NCBI RefSeq assembly: GCF_012726205.1
Contig: NZ_JAASAE010000003.1
Coordinates: 372,001 to 436,000, forward strand
From: Rhodococcus sp. HNM0569
GTDB taxonomy: Bacteria; Actinomycetota; Actinomycetes; Mycobacteriales; Mycobacteriaceae
Reading direction: 5' to 3'
Length of the DNA stretch: 64,000 bases
Both the position numbers and the translations under genes were made by a program. This document shows positions 8,260 to 17,543 of the stretch, piece by piece. The notes beneath the pieces were generated by a model. It had not been told where the DNA came from and ran no database searches. It worked only from the letters and a program-made list of their open reading frames with translations. Numbering within the stretch: the stretch's first letter is position 1; every line of letters begins with the position of its first letter.

Positions 8260-9324
8260 ATGCCGGCGTTGCAGATAGTGGAAGCGTGGAACGGTCCCGG
8301 CAGGCGCGACGGCGAGATCACCGTCGTCTCCCCGGCCGACAACGGTGCACACCCGTCGAACGACAAACACGCCTTCGAGCACTGGTACTTCGACGCACAC
8401 CTCGACGACGGACGGATCGTCGTGGCGATGCTCCAGACACGAGAGCTCGTACACCGCAAGCCCGGTGTCGAGATCCACGTGTACACCCCCGACGGCGAGC
8501 GACGCGAGGTGATCGCCGGATACCGCGACACCGACCTCACGGTGTCCTCGCAGCGGTGCGACGTCCGGATCGGCGGCAACACCGCGCGATTGGTCGACGG
8601 CGCCGAACGACCGGGCGACCTTCCGGTGTACCGAGTGTCCGTCGCCGAAGGGGATCTCGCGTTCGACCTCACCTTCACCGCGCGGCTTCCACCGTGGATG
8701 CCCGGCCAGGGCCGCACAAGCTACAACGATCGCGAGTTCTTCGCGTGGGTGGTCGGTGCACCACGGGCTGCGGTCGCGGGCACGGTGACCGTCGACGGCG
8801 TCACCACCGAGGTCACCGGCCGCGGCTATCACGACCACAACTGGGGCGTCGGCGACATGAAACGCCTCATCGACAAATGGTATTGGGGCCGGCTCTACAC
8901 CGACGACTTCTCCCTCGTGTACGCGATGGTGCACACACAGCGCCGGTACGGGTCGCACTGGTCGCAGCCGATCATGCTCGCGCACGGCGACCGCATCGTG
9001 CTCAGCAACGGCGAGGTCGAGATGAGCGAGGGGCCGCCGGTCTTCGACCCGGTCGCGGACCGGACCTACCCGTCCTGGCTGCGCATGACCGTGCCGGGAT
9101 CGCTCGAGCTGACCCTCACCGTGCTGGAGGTGGTGCACGCGCACAACCTCCTCGAGGATCTTCCGCTCGCATCGAGCCGTCTGGTGGCGCCGCTCGTGCA
9201 CCGGATCGTCGGCCGGCCGGGCTACTTCCGCTTCCGCTCCGATTTCGCGCTCACCGCCCACGTGGACGGCGAGACGTACGACCGTACCGGCTCGACCCTT
9301 CACGAAATGGTGGCGCTGTCATGA
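8260..9324 (+). CDS. CrtC/AttH-like lipocalin-fold protein
   Basis: A 354-aa protein with the marks of the CrtC (hydroxyneurosporene synthase)/AttH-like family: an N-terminal FEHWYFDAHLDDG block near residue 40 and a GYHDHNWG block near residue 190, followed by WYWGRLYTDDFSLVYA. This double lipocalin fold holds hydrophobic ligands; CrtC hydrates a carotenoid double bond, and other members act on polyketides or terpenoids. No signal peptide is visible. The start is 20 bases after the DUF2236 gene, with GAGAGGCGG upstream, and the stop overlaps the aldehyde dehydrogenase start (ATGA). Hydratase, isomerase or plain ligand binding are all possible. Confidence 0.78.
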   Translation: MPALQIVEAWNGPGRRDGEITVVSPADNGAHPSNDKHAFEHWYFDAHLDDGRIVVAMLQTRELVHRKPGVEIHVYTPDGERREVIAGYRDTDLTVSSQRCDVRIGGNTARLVDGAERPGDLPVYRVSVAEGDLAFDLTFTARLPPWMPGQGRTSYNDREFFAWVVGAPRAAVAGTVTVDGVTTEVTGRGYHDHNWGVGDMKRLIDKWYWGRLYTDDFSLVYAMVHTQRRYGSHWSQPIMLAHGDRIVLSNGEVEMSEGPPVFDPVADRTYPSWLRMTVPGSLELTLTVLEVVHAHNLLEDLPLASSRLVAPLVHRIVGRPGYFRFRSDFALTAHVDGETYDRTGSTLHEMVALS

Positions 9325-10790
9325 CCGACACCCTTGTTCCCGTCGACCTTCCCGACACTCGCCTGCGTATCGGTGGCCGCAGCGTCGACGCGCGCTCGGG
9401 CGAGGCCTACACCTCCGTCAACCCGGCCACCGAAGAGCCGGTCGCCGACATCGCGGCGGGCTCCGCCGCAGACGTCGACGCGGCGGTCGCAGTCGCCCGC
9501 GAGGCGTTCGAGGGCGGGTCGTGGTCGCGTGTCGCCGGCGCCGAGCGCGGCCGGATTCTCTCGCGCGCAGCCGATCTGCTCGAAGAGCACGCCGCGAGCA
9601 TCGCCGCGCTCGAGACCGTCGAGATGGGCAAGCTCTACCGCGACACCGTCGCGGGCGACATCCCCGCAGCCGCCGCGTCGTTCCGGCACTTCGCGGGCTG
9701 GGCCGACAAGATCTCCGGCCAGGCGATGGCGCTCGGCGACGTCGGCGACCAGCACAGGTTCGGTTTCACCCTGCGGCAGCCGCTCGGCGTCGTCGGTGCG
9801 ATCACACCGTGGAACAACCCCGCGGTCGTGGCGGCATGGAAGGTCGCGCCCGCGCTCGCGGCCGGCTGCACCGTGGTCGTCAAACCGGCCGAGGACGCCG
9901 CACTGTCGACTCTCCGCCTCGCCGATCTGCTGGCGGAGGCGGGTGTGCCGGACGGCGTGTTCAACGTCGTCCCCGGCCTGGGCGACAGCGCGGGCGCCGC
10001 GCTCGCGGCGCACCCCGGCCTCGACAAGATCACGTTCACCGGCAGCCCGCGCGTCGGCAGGACGATCGCGTCGCTCGCGGGCGAGAAGTTCCGCAAGGTG
10101 ACCCTCGAACTCGGCGGTAAGGCTCCGCAACTCGTGTTCCCGGACGCGGACCTGGACGCCGCCTTGCCGTGGATCGCGATGGGCAACTTCTACCATCAGG
10201 GGCAGGTGTGTGCCGCGGGCACCCGCGTCCTGGTTCACGAGTCGATCGTCGATCGTGTGGTCGACGGGCTCGTCGACATCGCGCAGTCGGCCGTGATCGG
10301 CGACCCGTTCGACGACGCCACCACGCAGGGCACCATCGTCAACGGCCGGCAGCTCGACCGCATCCTCGGCTACGTCGACAAGGGCCGCGGCGAAGGTGCC
10401 GAACTCGTGACCGGCGGTCAGCGCGTGGGCGAGCGCGGATATTTCGTGCAGCCCACCGTGTTCCGCGGAAACAACGATCTGACGATCGCGCGCGACGAGA
10501 TCTTCGGGCCCGTCGCGACGGTCATTCCGTTCCGCACCACCGAGGAAGCCGTGCGGCTCGCGAACGCCACGCGATACGGCCTCAACGCGATGATCTACAG
10601 CCGCGATCTGGCCACCGTGCACAGCGTGATCCCGCAACTGCGGGTCGGCACGGTGTGGGTCAACGGATGGGGCGTGCCCGATCCGGCGCTGCCGTGGGGC
10701 GGCCGAGAGGCGAGCGGTATCGGTCGCGAACTCGGTGTGAGCGGACTCGAAGCCTTCACGGAGGAGAAGACGGTCCACCTCGGTTACTGA
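9321..10790 (+). CDS. Aldehyde dehydrogenase family protein
   Basis: A 489-aa NAD(P)-dependent aldehyde dehydrogenase of normal length. The catalytic set is intact: N165 (PWNNP), general base E263 (ELGGK) and nucleophile C297 (GQVCAAG). The co-substrate motif FTGSPRVGR and the C-terminal PWGGREASGIGRE are also present. It oxidises aldehydes to acids in the cytoplasm. As the last gene of the operon it would suit the aldehyde product expected from double-bond cleavage by the DUF2236 enzyme. It ends 35 bases before the convergent mce operon. The individual substrate cannot be read from sequence. Confidence 0.93.
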   Translation: MTDTLVPVDLPDTRLRIGGRSVDARSGEAYTSVNPATEEPVADIAAGSAADVDAAVAVAREAFEGGSWSRVAGAERGRILSRAADLLEEHAASIAALETVEMGKLYRDTVAGDIPAAAASFRHFAGWADKISGQAMALGDVGDQHRFGFTLRQPLGVVGAITPWNNPAVVAAWKVAPALAAGCTVVVKPAEDAALSTLRLADLLAEAGVPDGVFNVVPGLGDSAGAALAAHPGLDKITFTGSPRVGRTIASLAGEKFRKVTLELGGKAPQLVFPDADLDAALPWIAMGNFYHQGQVCAAGTRVLVHESIVDRVVDGLVDIAQSAVIGDPFDDATTQGTIVNGRQLDRILGYVDKGRGEGAELVTGGQRVGERGYFVQPTVFRGNNDLTIARDEIFGPVATVIPFRTTEEAVRLANATRYGLNAMIYSRDLATVHSVIPQLRVGTVWVNGWGVPDPALPWGGREASGIGRELGVSGLEAFTEEKTVHLGY

Positions 10791-10808
10791 CTCGTCGACC
10801 AGCGGTCT

Positions 10809-10843
10809 GTGCCGCCCGTCGGGCCTCACCCGGCGGGCGGCAC
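10809..10843. terminator. Hairpin between convergent ALDH and mce operons
   Basis: A perfect 10-bp stem, GTGCCGCCCG paired with CGGGCGGCAC, encloses a 15-base loop. It follows the aldehyde dehydrogenase stop by 18 bases and overlaps the last codons and stop of mceF. There is no T-run, so it would be a GC-only terminator of the kind often proposed in actinobacteria, serving the + strand at least. Confidence 0.5.
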
Positions 10844-12040
10844 CGCCAGTTCCTCGAGCCTGGTCGCGGCATAGGCGTCGTCGCGGCACAGCTCGACGGT
10901 CGGGGCTCGCCTGCCGGGATACTCGATGCACGGCATGTTGCGTGCGCCGCGCACGGCGACGGGGGAGTCGGCGGGCTCGCGGCAGTAGAGATCGGGTGGA
11001 GTCGACGGCACGTCGAGCTCGGTGGGGGAGCGGCGCTGCTCGGGCGGCAGGAAACCCTCGATGCACGGCGGCGGGTCGTTGTAGGAGTTGACGAAATAGG
11101 TGTTCTGAGCGGGATTGTCGACGTTCGGCAGCCCGGCCGACTGGGTGGACGCCATGATCGACGGGAACAGCACGAGCATCTGCTCGATCGACGACCGGTA
11201 GACGGCCGTCACCTGTTCGACCGACACCAGGTTCGCGAGCAGCAGGCCGAGAGTCGGCTCCCGGTCCTCGAACAGCGCCCGCACCTGCGCAGCGGCGGGC
11301 GCCGCGACCCCGAGCAGGGTGCGGAGGTCGGCGTCCGAGTCGCGGAGCCGTCCGGTGGTGCCTGCCAGCGACGACGCCCACTGCGCGATCGACGACGACG
11401 CGGCCACCTGGGTTTCGAGCAGCGGTCCGGCTCGGTCGATCAGGGCGTCGGTGTCGCCGACGCGCGCCGCCGCATCGGAGCCCAGTGCCGTCGCCGAGTC
11501 GATCACCGTGCGCAGTGCCGAATCCGTCCCCGCCAGCGCGGCATGCGATTCGTCGAGCAGTAGCGACACCCGTTCGGGACCGACCGACCGGAGCGTCGCG
11601 TCGAGTTGGTCGAGCGCGGACGCGACCGGCCGCGGCACACTCACCCGCGTGGCGGGCACGACGTCGCCGCCGGCGAGATACGGCCCGGTGTCGGTGTCGG
11701 GTACGAACTCGACGTACTGTTCGCCGACCGCCGACATGCTGCGCACCGCGGCGGGCGAATCGGCAGGTACTCGGACGCCCGCGTCGAGCGACAGCACGGC
11801 GGCCGCACCCTCCGGTGTCATGGTCACGTCGGTGACGCGACCGATCTCGTGCCCGCGGTAGGTGACATTCGCCGATTCGTACAGGCCACTCGCATCGGGG
11901 AGTTCGAGGCGAATCTCGTAGCGACCCAGTCCGAGCAGTTCCGGCACGCGGACGAACCACACGGCGAGCACGGCGACGGCGAGGGCGCCGATCGCGAAGA
12001 AGACGGCCAGCCGGCGCCCGGTCGACGACGCGGGGCTCAC
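10826..12040 (-). CDS. mceF: MCE-family protein, MceF position
   Basis: A 404-aa last gene of the mce operon. One N-terminal membrane anchor (about residues 10-30, VFFAIGALAVAVLAVWFV) is followed by the MlaD/MCE domain (YEIRLELPDASGLY... GHEIGRVTDV) and a long helical region. The C-terminal part is Cys-containing and Pro-rich, with NTYFVNSYNDPPPC, as is usual for MceF. Six Mce proteins form a hexameric tube that carries lipids across the periplasm to the YrbE permease. The start (minus-strand ATG at 12040) overlaps the mceE stop by 4 bases. Substrate not readable. Confidence 0.88.
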   Translation of the reverse strand: MSPASSTGRRLAVFFAIGALAVAVLAVWFVRVPELLGLGRYEIRLELPDASGLYESANVTYRGHEIGRVTDVTMTPEGAAAVLSLDAGVRVPADSPAAVRSMSAVGEQYVEFVPDTDTGPYLAGGDVVPATRVSVPRPVASALDQLDATLRSVGPERVSLLLDESHAALAGTDSALRTVIDSATALGSDAAARVGDTDALIDRAGPLLETQVAASSSIAQWASSLAGTTGRLRDSDADLRTLLGVAAPAAAQVRALFEDREPTLGLLLANLVSVEQVTAVYRSSIEQMLVLFPSIMASTQSAGLPNVDNPAQNTYFVNSYNDPPPCIEGFLPPEQRRSPTELDVPSTPPDLYCREPADSPVAVRGARNMPCIEYPGRRAPTVELCRDDAYAATRLEELAVPPAG

Positions 12041-13134
12041 CGCGATGCTCCCACAGCCGGGACGAGCAGGGACGCGAGATCCGGTGCGGGACGGTCGCCG
12101 CCACCCGACAGCAGCCCCTCGAGCGACGTGCCGAGGAACAACGCGTTGTCGAGCGTCGGCAGGGTCAGGTCGAGGATCACGGTGCCGTTCGCGTAGTCCC
12201 CGCGCACGGCGTTGCGGTAGGTGTCGATCGGGAACGGAAATGTCGCGAGATAGCGCATCGACTCGGTGAGCGAGTCGCCGGACGCGGTGAGCGACGCGAG
12301 CACGGGCTCGAGGTCCTGTAGGTCGGCGACCATCGCGTCGCCTCCCGCGGACACCACGTCGGTGGCGATCCGCCCGAACCGTCCGAGCGCGTCGGCCGCG
12401 TCGGTGAGATCGGTGCGCTCGCGCGCCAACACGTCGAGCGTGGGCGCGAGTTGATCGCTCGCGGCGCCGATCTGTTCGTTGTGTTCGGCCACCTCGGCGG
12501 CGAGCGCGTCGACCGACTCCATCGCGTGCACGATCTGCTTCTTCTGGTCGTCGAGGCCGGCGAGCACCGTGTCGAGGCGTACGATCAGGTCGCGTACCGA
12601 GTCCTGACGTCCCGACATCGCGGCGTCGAGTTCGCGGGTGATGTCCTGCACTTGCGCCAGTCCGCCGCCGCCGAGTACGAGCGACAGCGACGACAGGGTC
12701 TGTTCGGTGGTGGGAAATGCGCCCGCCCGCTCGAGTGGGACGACGTCACCCTCGCGCAGGCGGCCCCGCGGCGGTGTGTCGGTGGGCGCCGAAAGCTCGA
12801 CGTGCGCCGAACCCAGCAGGCTCGTCTGGCCGATGCGGGCCACAGCGTTCGCGGGCAGCTCGACGTCCGGGTCGAGCGTCACGGTGACCTCGGCGTGCCC
12901 GTCGGCGAGCCGCAACCCCGACACCCGGCCGACCGTGACGTCGCCGACACGCACCCGGGAATTGCGCTGCAGCGTGGTGACGTCCGGCATCTCGAGCGTC
13001 ACGTCGAATGCGCCGTCGCCGTGACCGCGGGTGCCCGGCAGGTCGAGCGAGTTGACTCCGTGCCATTGGCCGCACGCCGCGACGAGGACCGCGCACGCCA
13101 GCGCGCCGGCCGCCCGGGCGGCGCGGGCGATCAC
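12037..13134 (-). CDS. mceE: MCE-family lipoprotein, MceE position
   Basis: A 365-aa protein starting at GTG 13134, which overlaps the mceD stop (GTGA). The N-terminus is a lipoprotein signal with lipobox LVAAC and C21 as the lipidated residue, the defining feature of the MceE slot. An MCE domain follows (FDVTLEMPDVTTLQRNSRVRVGDVTVGRV), then a long coiled region (roughly residues 165-260). Upstream in-frame sequence merely reads through mceD, so the GTG start and signal peptide decide the N terminus. Confidence 0.9.
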   Translation of the reverse strand: MIARAARAAGALACAVLVAACGQWHGVNSLDLPGTRGHGDGAFDVTLEMPDVTTLQRNSRVRVGDVTVGRVSGLRLADGHAEVTVTLDPDVELPANAVARIGQTSLLGSAHVELSAPTDTPPRGRLREGDVVPLERAGAFPTTEQTLSSLSLVLGGGGLAQVQDITRELDAAMSGRQDSVRDLIVRLDTVLAGLDDQKKQIVHAMESVDALAAEVAEHNEQIGAASDQLAPTLDVLARERTDLTDAADALGRFGRIATDVVSAGGDAMVADLQDLEPVLASLTASGDSLTESMRYLATFPFPIDTYRNAVRGDYANGTVILDLTLPTLDNALFLGTSLEGLLSGGGDRPAPDLASLLVPAVGASR

Positions 13135-14342
13135 GGCCCCTCCGGTACGAGCAGGCCCGCGAGGTCGCGTGGCGCGACGGTGCCCGGTGCGAGACCGGGC
13201 TCCGAGTATGCGAGCTGGTCGGGGAGAGCGCCGACGCCACGGGTCGGGTTGATCTGCACGGGTGGATACTCCATCTGCAGCAGCGGCAGGATCGGTCCGA
13301 GATACTGCACACACAGGTCCGACGCGGTGTGCGCGTCCACCTGCTCGGCCGCCGCGAGCGCCGAACACACGAACTGGGCCGGGTTCGCGAAATTGGTCAG
13401 TGCGACCGCAGACACGACGGTGTTGTGCGCGGGCTGATAGATGCTCTGCAGGTTGGACAGCGCGGTAGGGGCGACGTGGAACACCTGCGCGATCGAGTCG
13501 CGTTTCGCGGCAAGAGAACCCGTGACCTCCTCGGTGCGGTCGAGTGCGCTGTCGACGCCTGCGCGATTGTCGCGCACGAATCGTTCGACGTCGACGAGCG
13601 CGCCGCCCAGTTCCGCGAGCGCCGCGCCCATGTCGTCGCGGTTGGCGTCGAGGATGCCGGTGACGGTGGCCATCCGCTCGTTGAACGACACGATCTGTTC
13701 GCCGCTGAGCGACAGCGCATCGACGAACACCCGAAGGTTCGCGAGGGTGCCGAACAGGTCCGAGCGGCCGTCCGACAGCGAACGTAATGCGCCGGACAGG
13801 CTTTCGAGCGAATCGCGCAGTGCGGGCCCGTTGCCTTCGGCGTTGGCCGCCGCGACGCCGAGTACCTCGCCGAGCGGCCCCTGCGGGTCGCCCGCGCCGG
13901 GGCCGAGATCCGTGGTGAGCCGCCCGAGTTGTTCGGTGATCTCGTCCCATTCGACGGGGACCGCGGTGCGCTCGACCGGAATCGTCGCGCCGGCGGCGAG
14001 AGTGGGACCGCCCGTGTAGGCGGGGGTGAGCTGCACGAACCGGGCGGACACGAGCGTCGGGGCCATCGACACGGCGTTCGCGTCGGCCGGAATCGGCCGA
14101 TCGGCATCCACCTCGAAGGTGACGGCCACCCGGTCGCCTCGCGGCTCGATCTGCGTGATGCTGCCGACCGCGACTCCCATGATCCGGACGTCGTCGCCCA
14201 CGTACAGTCCTCGCGTCGTGCGGAACTCCGCGGTGTACTCGGCCTTCGACCGCCACGGCGCGAGCGCGAACGACACCGCGGCCACGATCGCGAGCACCAC
14301 GACCGGAACGAGCCACGTCGCATGGCGGCCCACGCGGGTCAC
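13131..14342 (-). CDS. mceD: MCE-family protein, MceD position
   Basis: A 403-aa protein with an N-terminal anchor (TWLVPVVVLAIVAAVSFAL) and an MCE domain at about residues 35-115 (YTAEFRTTRGLYVGDDVRIMGVAVGSI). A long helical segment with many DSALDRTEEV-type heptads precedes a Pro-rich C-terminus. Start GTG 14342 overlaps the mceC stop. It forms part of the predicted hetero-hexameric lipid tunnel with MceA-F. Confidence 0.88.
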   Translation of the reverse strand: MTRVGRHATWLVPVVVLAIVAAVSFALAPWRSKAEYTAEFRTTRGLYVGDDVRIMGVAVGSITQIEPRGDRVAVTFEVDADRPIPADANAVSMAPTLVSARFVQLTPAYTGGPTLAAGATIPVERTAVPVEWDEITEQLGRLTTDLGPGAGDPQGPLGEVLGVAAANAEGNGPALRDSLESLSGALRSLSDGRSDLFGTLANLRVFVDALSLSGEQIVSFNERMATVTGILDANRDDMGAALAELGGALVDVERFVRDNRAGVDSALDRTEEVTGSLAAKRDSIAQVFHVAPTALSNLQSIYQPAHNTVVSAVALTNFANPAQFVCSALAAAEQVDAHTASDLCVQYLGPILPLLQMEYPPVQINPTRGVGALPDQLAYSEPGLAPGTVAPRDLAGLLVPEGP

Positions 14343-15355
14343 CGCGGGGCTCCCGCGATACCGGCGCGCTCGAGAGCCGCCGTGAGGGCCGGCTCGATCA
14401 CCTGTGCGGGCAAGAGATTCTGAATGTACGAGTTGAAGAACGGACCCGACGCGACAGCCTCGCCGAGCTCGGTCGCGTAGGGCCCCAGCCGCTCGATGGC
14501 GAGCGCGATGTCGTCGCGGTTGCGCGCGAGCACGTCGAGCACCGAGTCGACCGACTCGAGGACCGGTCCGATCCGTGCCTCGTTGTCGGCGACGAGGCCC
14601 CGCAACTGCGCTGCGAGTGCCTGCAGATCGGCGAACAACGCGTCGAGCGAGCTGCTGCGGCGCGTGAGCTCGCCGAGGACGAGATCCGCGTCGGTGACGA
14701 GCGAGTCGATCGCGTCGCTGCGCTGCGCGAGCACCGAGGTGGCCTGTTCGGCGTGGGTGAGCAGCGCACGCAGCGTCTCGTCACGCGACGCCACCGTGTC
14801 CGACACACGCATGACGCCGTCGAGTGCCGCCGCGACGTCGTCGGGTGTGTCGCGCAGGGCATCCGACAGCACACGCATCGAGTCGCGCAACTGCTCGGTG
14901 TCGATCTCCGCCGCCGTGTCGGTCAGATCGCCCAGCGCGTCGGTGAGTTGATACGGCGCCGTCGTGTGGTCGACGTCGAGCACCGAGTCTGCGTCGAGCT
15001 GCCCTCCGCCCGCGGGGTGCAGCCGCAGGTTGCGCGCACCGAGGGCTGTCGCGGTCGCGATCTCGGCGGTCGTGTCGCTGCCCAGCGTGACGGCATCGTC
15101 GACCGTGAAGGTGACTGCGACGGCGTCCCCGTCGATGTCGATACCGGTGACCCGCCCTGCGTCCTTGCCCGACACCTGCACGGCGTCGCCGGTGCGCAGG
15201 CCCCCGGCGTCGACGAACCGTGCCGTGTAGCCCGTGCCGTCGTCGCCCACGAGCGGGAGGGACTGCACGTTGAGCGCGGCCGCGACGACCACGATGATCG
15301 CGACCGTCCCGACGATGCCGACCCGGGTCTGATTGCGTTCGCGGAAATGCGTCAT
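14339..15355 (-). CDS. mceC: MCE-family protein, MceC position
   Basis: A 338-aa protein starting MTHFRERNQTRVG at ATG 15355, overlapping the mceB stop (ATGA); the RERNQTRVG opening is characteristic of the MceC slot. The anchor is GIVGTVAIIVVVAAALNV, and the MCE domain follows (YTARFVDAGGLRTGDAVQVSGKDAGRVTGI). The helical tail is shorter than in its partners and ends without the Pro-rich extension seen in MceD and MceF. Confidence 0.88.
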   Translation of the reverse strand: MTHFRERNQTRVGIVGTVAIIVVVAAALNVQSLPLVGDDGTGYTARFVDAGGLRTGDAVQVSGKDAGRVTGIDIDGDAVAVTFTVDDAVTLGSDTTAEIATATALGARNLRLHPAGGGQLDADSVLDVDHTTAPYQLTDALGDLTDTAAEIDTEQLRDSMRVLSDALRDTPDDVAAALDGVMRVSDTVASRDETLRALLTHAEQATSVLAQRSDAIDSLVTDADLVLGELTRRSSSLDALFADLQALAAQLRGLVADNEARIGPVLESVDSVLDVLARNRDDIALAIERLGPYATELGEAVASGPFFNSYIQNLLPAQVIEPALTAALERAGIAGAPR

Positions 15356-16386
15356 GCGGGTGCGCACCTTCCCGTCGTCTGCCCGAACAGCGGCGTCGTC
15401 ACTGTGTTGCCTGCCGGGTCGTCGAACTTGATCATCAGTCCGCACAGGTAGTAGTTGAAGAACCCGCCGTACGCGCCGAGGCGAGTGAGCCTGGCGTACG
15501 CGTCGGGCAGCCGGGTCGCGAGCGACTCGATGGTGTCGCTACGCGAATTCAACTGCGCTGCCAGGTGTCCGGACTCGTCGATCGTTCCCGCGAGCGGTGC
15601 ACGCGCCTCGGCCAGCAGCGTGCCCATGGAGGCGCTCGCCTCGTCGATGTGCGTGATCGCGTCGCCGAGCATCGCGCGGTCCTGCGCGAGCCCGGACGCG
15701 AGCTCACTCGCCCGCGCGAGCGCGAGGTCGAGCGAATCGCGGTGTGCCGCCAGGTTCGACAGCACCGACTCGAGATTCGAGACGACCTGCCCGACCAGCG
15801 CGTCGCGGTCGGCGATCGTGGACGTGAGGGCGGCGGCATGCTGTAGCACCGACTCGACCGTGCCGCCCTGACCCTGCAGCACGGCCACGAGGTCGGCCGA
15901 CAGCTGATTGACCTGGCTCGGTTCGAGGGCGCGGAACAGCGGCCGGAAACTGCCGACGAGGACGTCGAGGTCGAGTGCCGGGGCGGTGCGGTCGAGCCCG
16001 ATCGTGTCGTCCTCGTCCATCGGTGTCGTGTCGCCCGCGCGGTCGGAGAGCTCGAGATAGCGGTCGCCGACGAGGTTGAGATAGCGCACCGTCGCGACGG
16101 ACGCGCGCGTCGGCGCATATCCGGCTTCGAGATCGATCGTGACGTCGATCCGATTGCCGTCGGCAAAATCCACGTCCGACACGCGGCCCACCTCGATACC
16201 CGACACACGCACGAAATCGCCGCTCTCCAAGCCGGACACGTCGTCGAAGAGCGCGTGATAGGTGGTGGTCGAGCCGAACCGGACCTGACCGAACACGACG
16301 AACAGCGCGGCGAGCACCACGACCATCACGACGGCATAGATGCCGGCGGCGACCGAGGTGCGCGCGAGCGACGCGCGGGCGGTCAT
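15352..16386 (-). CDS. mceB: MCE-family protein, MceB position
   Basis: A 344-aa protein from ATG 16386, overlapping the mceA stop by 4 bases. The single N-terminal membrane helix is GIYAVVMVVVLAALFVVFG. The MCE domain contains YHALFDDVSGLESGDFVRVSG and VGRVSDVDF, with RYLNLVGDRYLEL at its end. The C-terminus has FFNYYLCGLMIKFDDP, a block common to MceB proteins. Coupled translation within the operon supports equimolar production of the six Mce subunits. Confidence 0.88.
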   Translation of the reverse strand: MTARASLARTSVAAGIYAVVMVVVLAALFVVFGQVRFGSTTTYHALFDDVSGLESGDFVRVSGIEVGRVSDVDFADGNRIDVTIDLEAGYAPTRASVATVRYLNLVGDRYLELSDRAGDTTPMDEDDTIGLDRTAPALDLDVLVGSFRPLFRALEPSQVNQLSADLVAVLQGQGGTVESVLQHAAALTSTIADRDALVGQVVSNLESVLSNLAAHRDSLDLALARASELASGLAQDRAMLGDAITHIDEASASMGTLLAEARAPLAGTIDESGHLAAQLNSRSDTIESLATRLPDAYARLTRLGAYGGFFNYYLCGLMIKFDDPAGNTVTTPLFGQTTGRCAPA

Positions 16387-17540
16387 CGCGGCGCCCCGGT
16401 GAGCAGCTCGACCAGTGATCCGGGAACGAGAACCGGTGCGGTGTTGCCGCGCTCGAACGGATTGGCGCCCGTGTCCGCCACCAGATACGGTGCAGGCATC
16501 TCGCCCTCGGTCACGGTGGGCAGCGCGCCGCAGCGCGGGCCGCCGGTCGCCTCGACGACCGGCAAGTTGCGCGGATACTCGTACGGGTCGACACCGAGTA
16601 ACAGCGTCGAGTTCAGCATCATCGTCGAGCCGTTGCCACCCGATGCGGGTTCGGCGAGTTGCCGCGCCCGATCGGCGCCCTGGAAGAAGCACGGAAGCAC
16701 CGGTGCATACTCGTGCAGCAGCGATGCGGTGGGCCGCAACAGGTCGAGGACGTCGACGATCGCGTCGGCATTCGGTTCCACCACGGCGCTACCGGTCTCA
16801 CTCATCCCGGTGACCGCGAGCAGGACGCGGTCGAGGTCGTCCGCGCGCGCGGTGAGTGTCGCACCGGTCGTCGTGAGATTGCCGAGCGAGGCGGCGAGAT
16901 CGTCGGCGGCGCCGGTGTACACGCTCGCCGCGCCCTCGGTCGCGACGAGATCCCGATGCACCGCATCGAGTCTCGGTTCCAGATGAGAGAGCGCGGTGTC
17001 CGCGTCGCCGAGCGCCGAACCGAGCGCGTCGCCCCGGCCCCGCAGCCCGGAAGCGAGCGAACCGAGCGTCTCGTCGAGCTTCGCCGGATCGACCGCGTGC
17101 AACACGTTCGACAGTGACTCGAACACAGTCTGTGTCTCGACGGTGACGCGGTCGGCGTACACCACCGCACCGTCGTGCAGAGGCGTCGGGTCAGGGGACG
17201 GCGGGTCGGTGAGCGTGACGAACTTCGCGCCGAACACCGTGGTGGCGCGAATCTGTGCACCGACATTCGACGGAAGACGCTGCGCCTCTTCGGGATCGAG
17301 GCGCAGGTCGATCAGAACGCCGTCGGGCCCGGCGCGGATGCCGGTCACCGTGCCGACCTGGACGCCGTGCGCCTTGACCATCGAGCCGGGCTCGAGCACG
17401 AGGCCCGCGCGGTGGGTCTCGACCGCGACGACAGTGCCGGTCGCGAGGCCGCCGCGGAAGCTGACGTATACGAGGACGAGTACCGCGACGAGGACGCACA
17501 CGAATCCGGCTGCGGCGGCTTTCGGGACCCATCGCGCCAC
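16383..17540 (-). CDS. mceA: MCE-family protein, MceA position
   Basis: A 385-aa first Mce subunit, starting at GTG 17540, three bases after the yrbEB stop. The anchor is AAGFVCVLVAVLVLVYVSF, and the MCE domain contains VLEPGSMVKAHGVQVGTVTGI and ATTVFGAKFVTLTDPP. The tail has the conserved-type segment VLPCFFQGADRARQLAEP. The gene leads the mceA-F series directly after the two permease genes, the canonical actinobacterial order. Confidence 0.88.
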   Translation of the reverse strand: MARWVPKAAAAGFVCVLVAVLVLVYVSFRGGLATGTVVAVETHRAGLVLEPGSMVKAHGVQVGTVTGIRAGPDGVLIDLRLDPEEAQRLPSNVGAQIRATTVFGAKFVTLTDPPSPDPTPLHDGAVVYADRVTVETQTVFESLSNVLHAVDPAKLDETLGSLASGLRGRGDALGSALGDADTALSHLEPRLDAVHRDLVATEGAASVYTGAADDLAASLGNLTTTGATLTARADDLDRVLLAVTGMSETGSAVVEPNADAIVDVLDLLRPTASLLHEYAPVLPCFFQGADRARQLAEPASGGNGSTMMLNSTLLLGVDPYEYPRNLPVVEATGGPRCGALPTVTEGEMPAPYLVADTGANPFERGNTAPVLVPGSLVELLTGAPR

Positions 17541-17543
17541 GGC

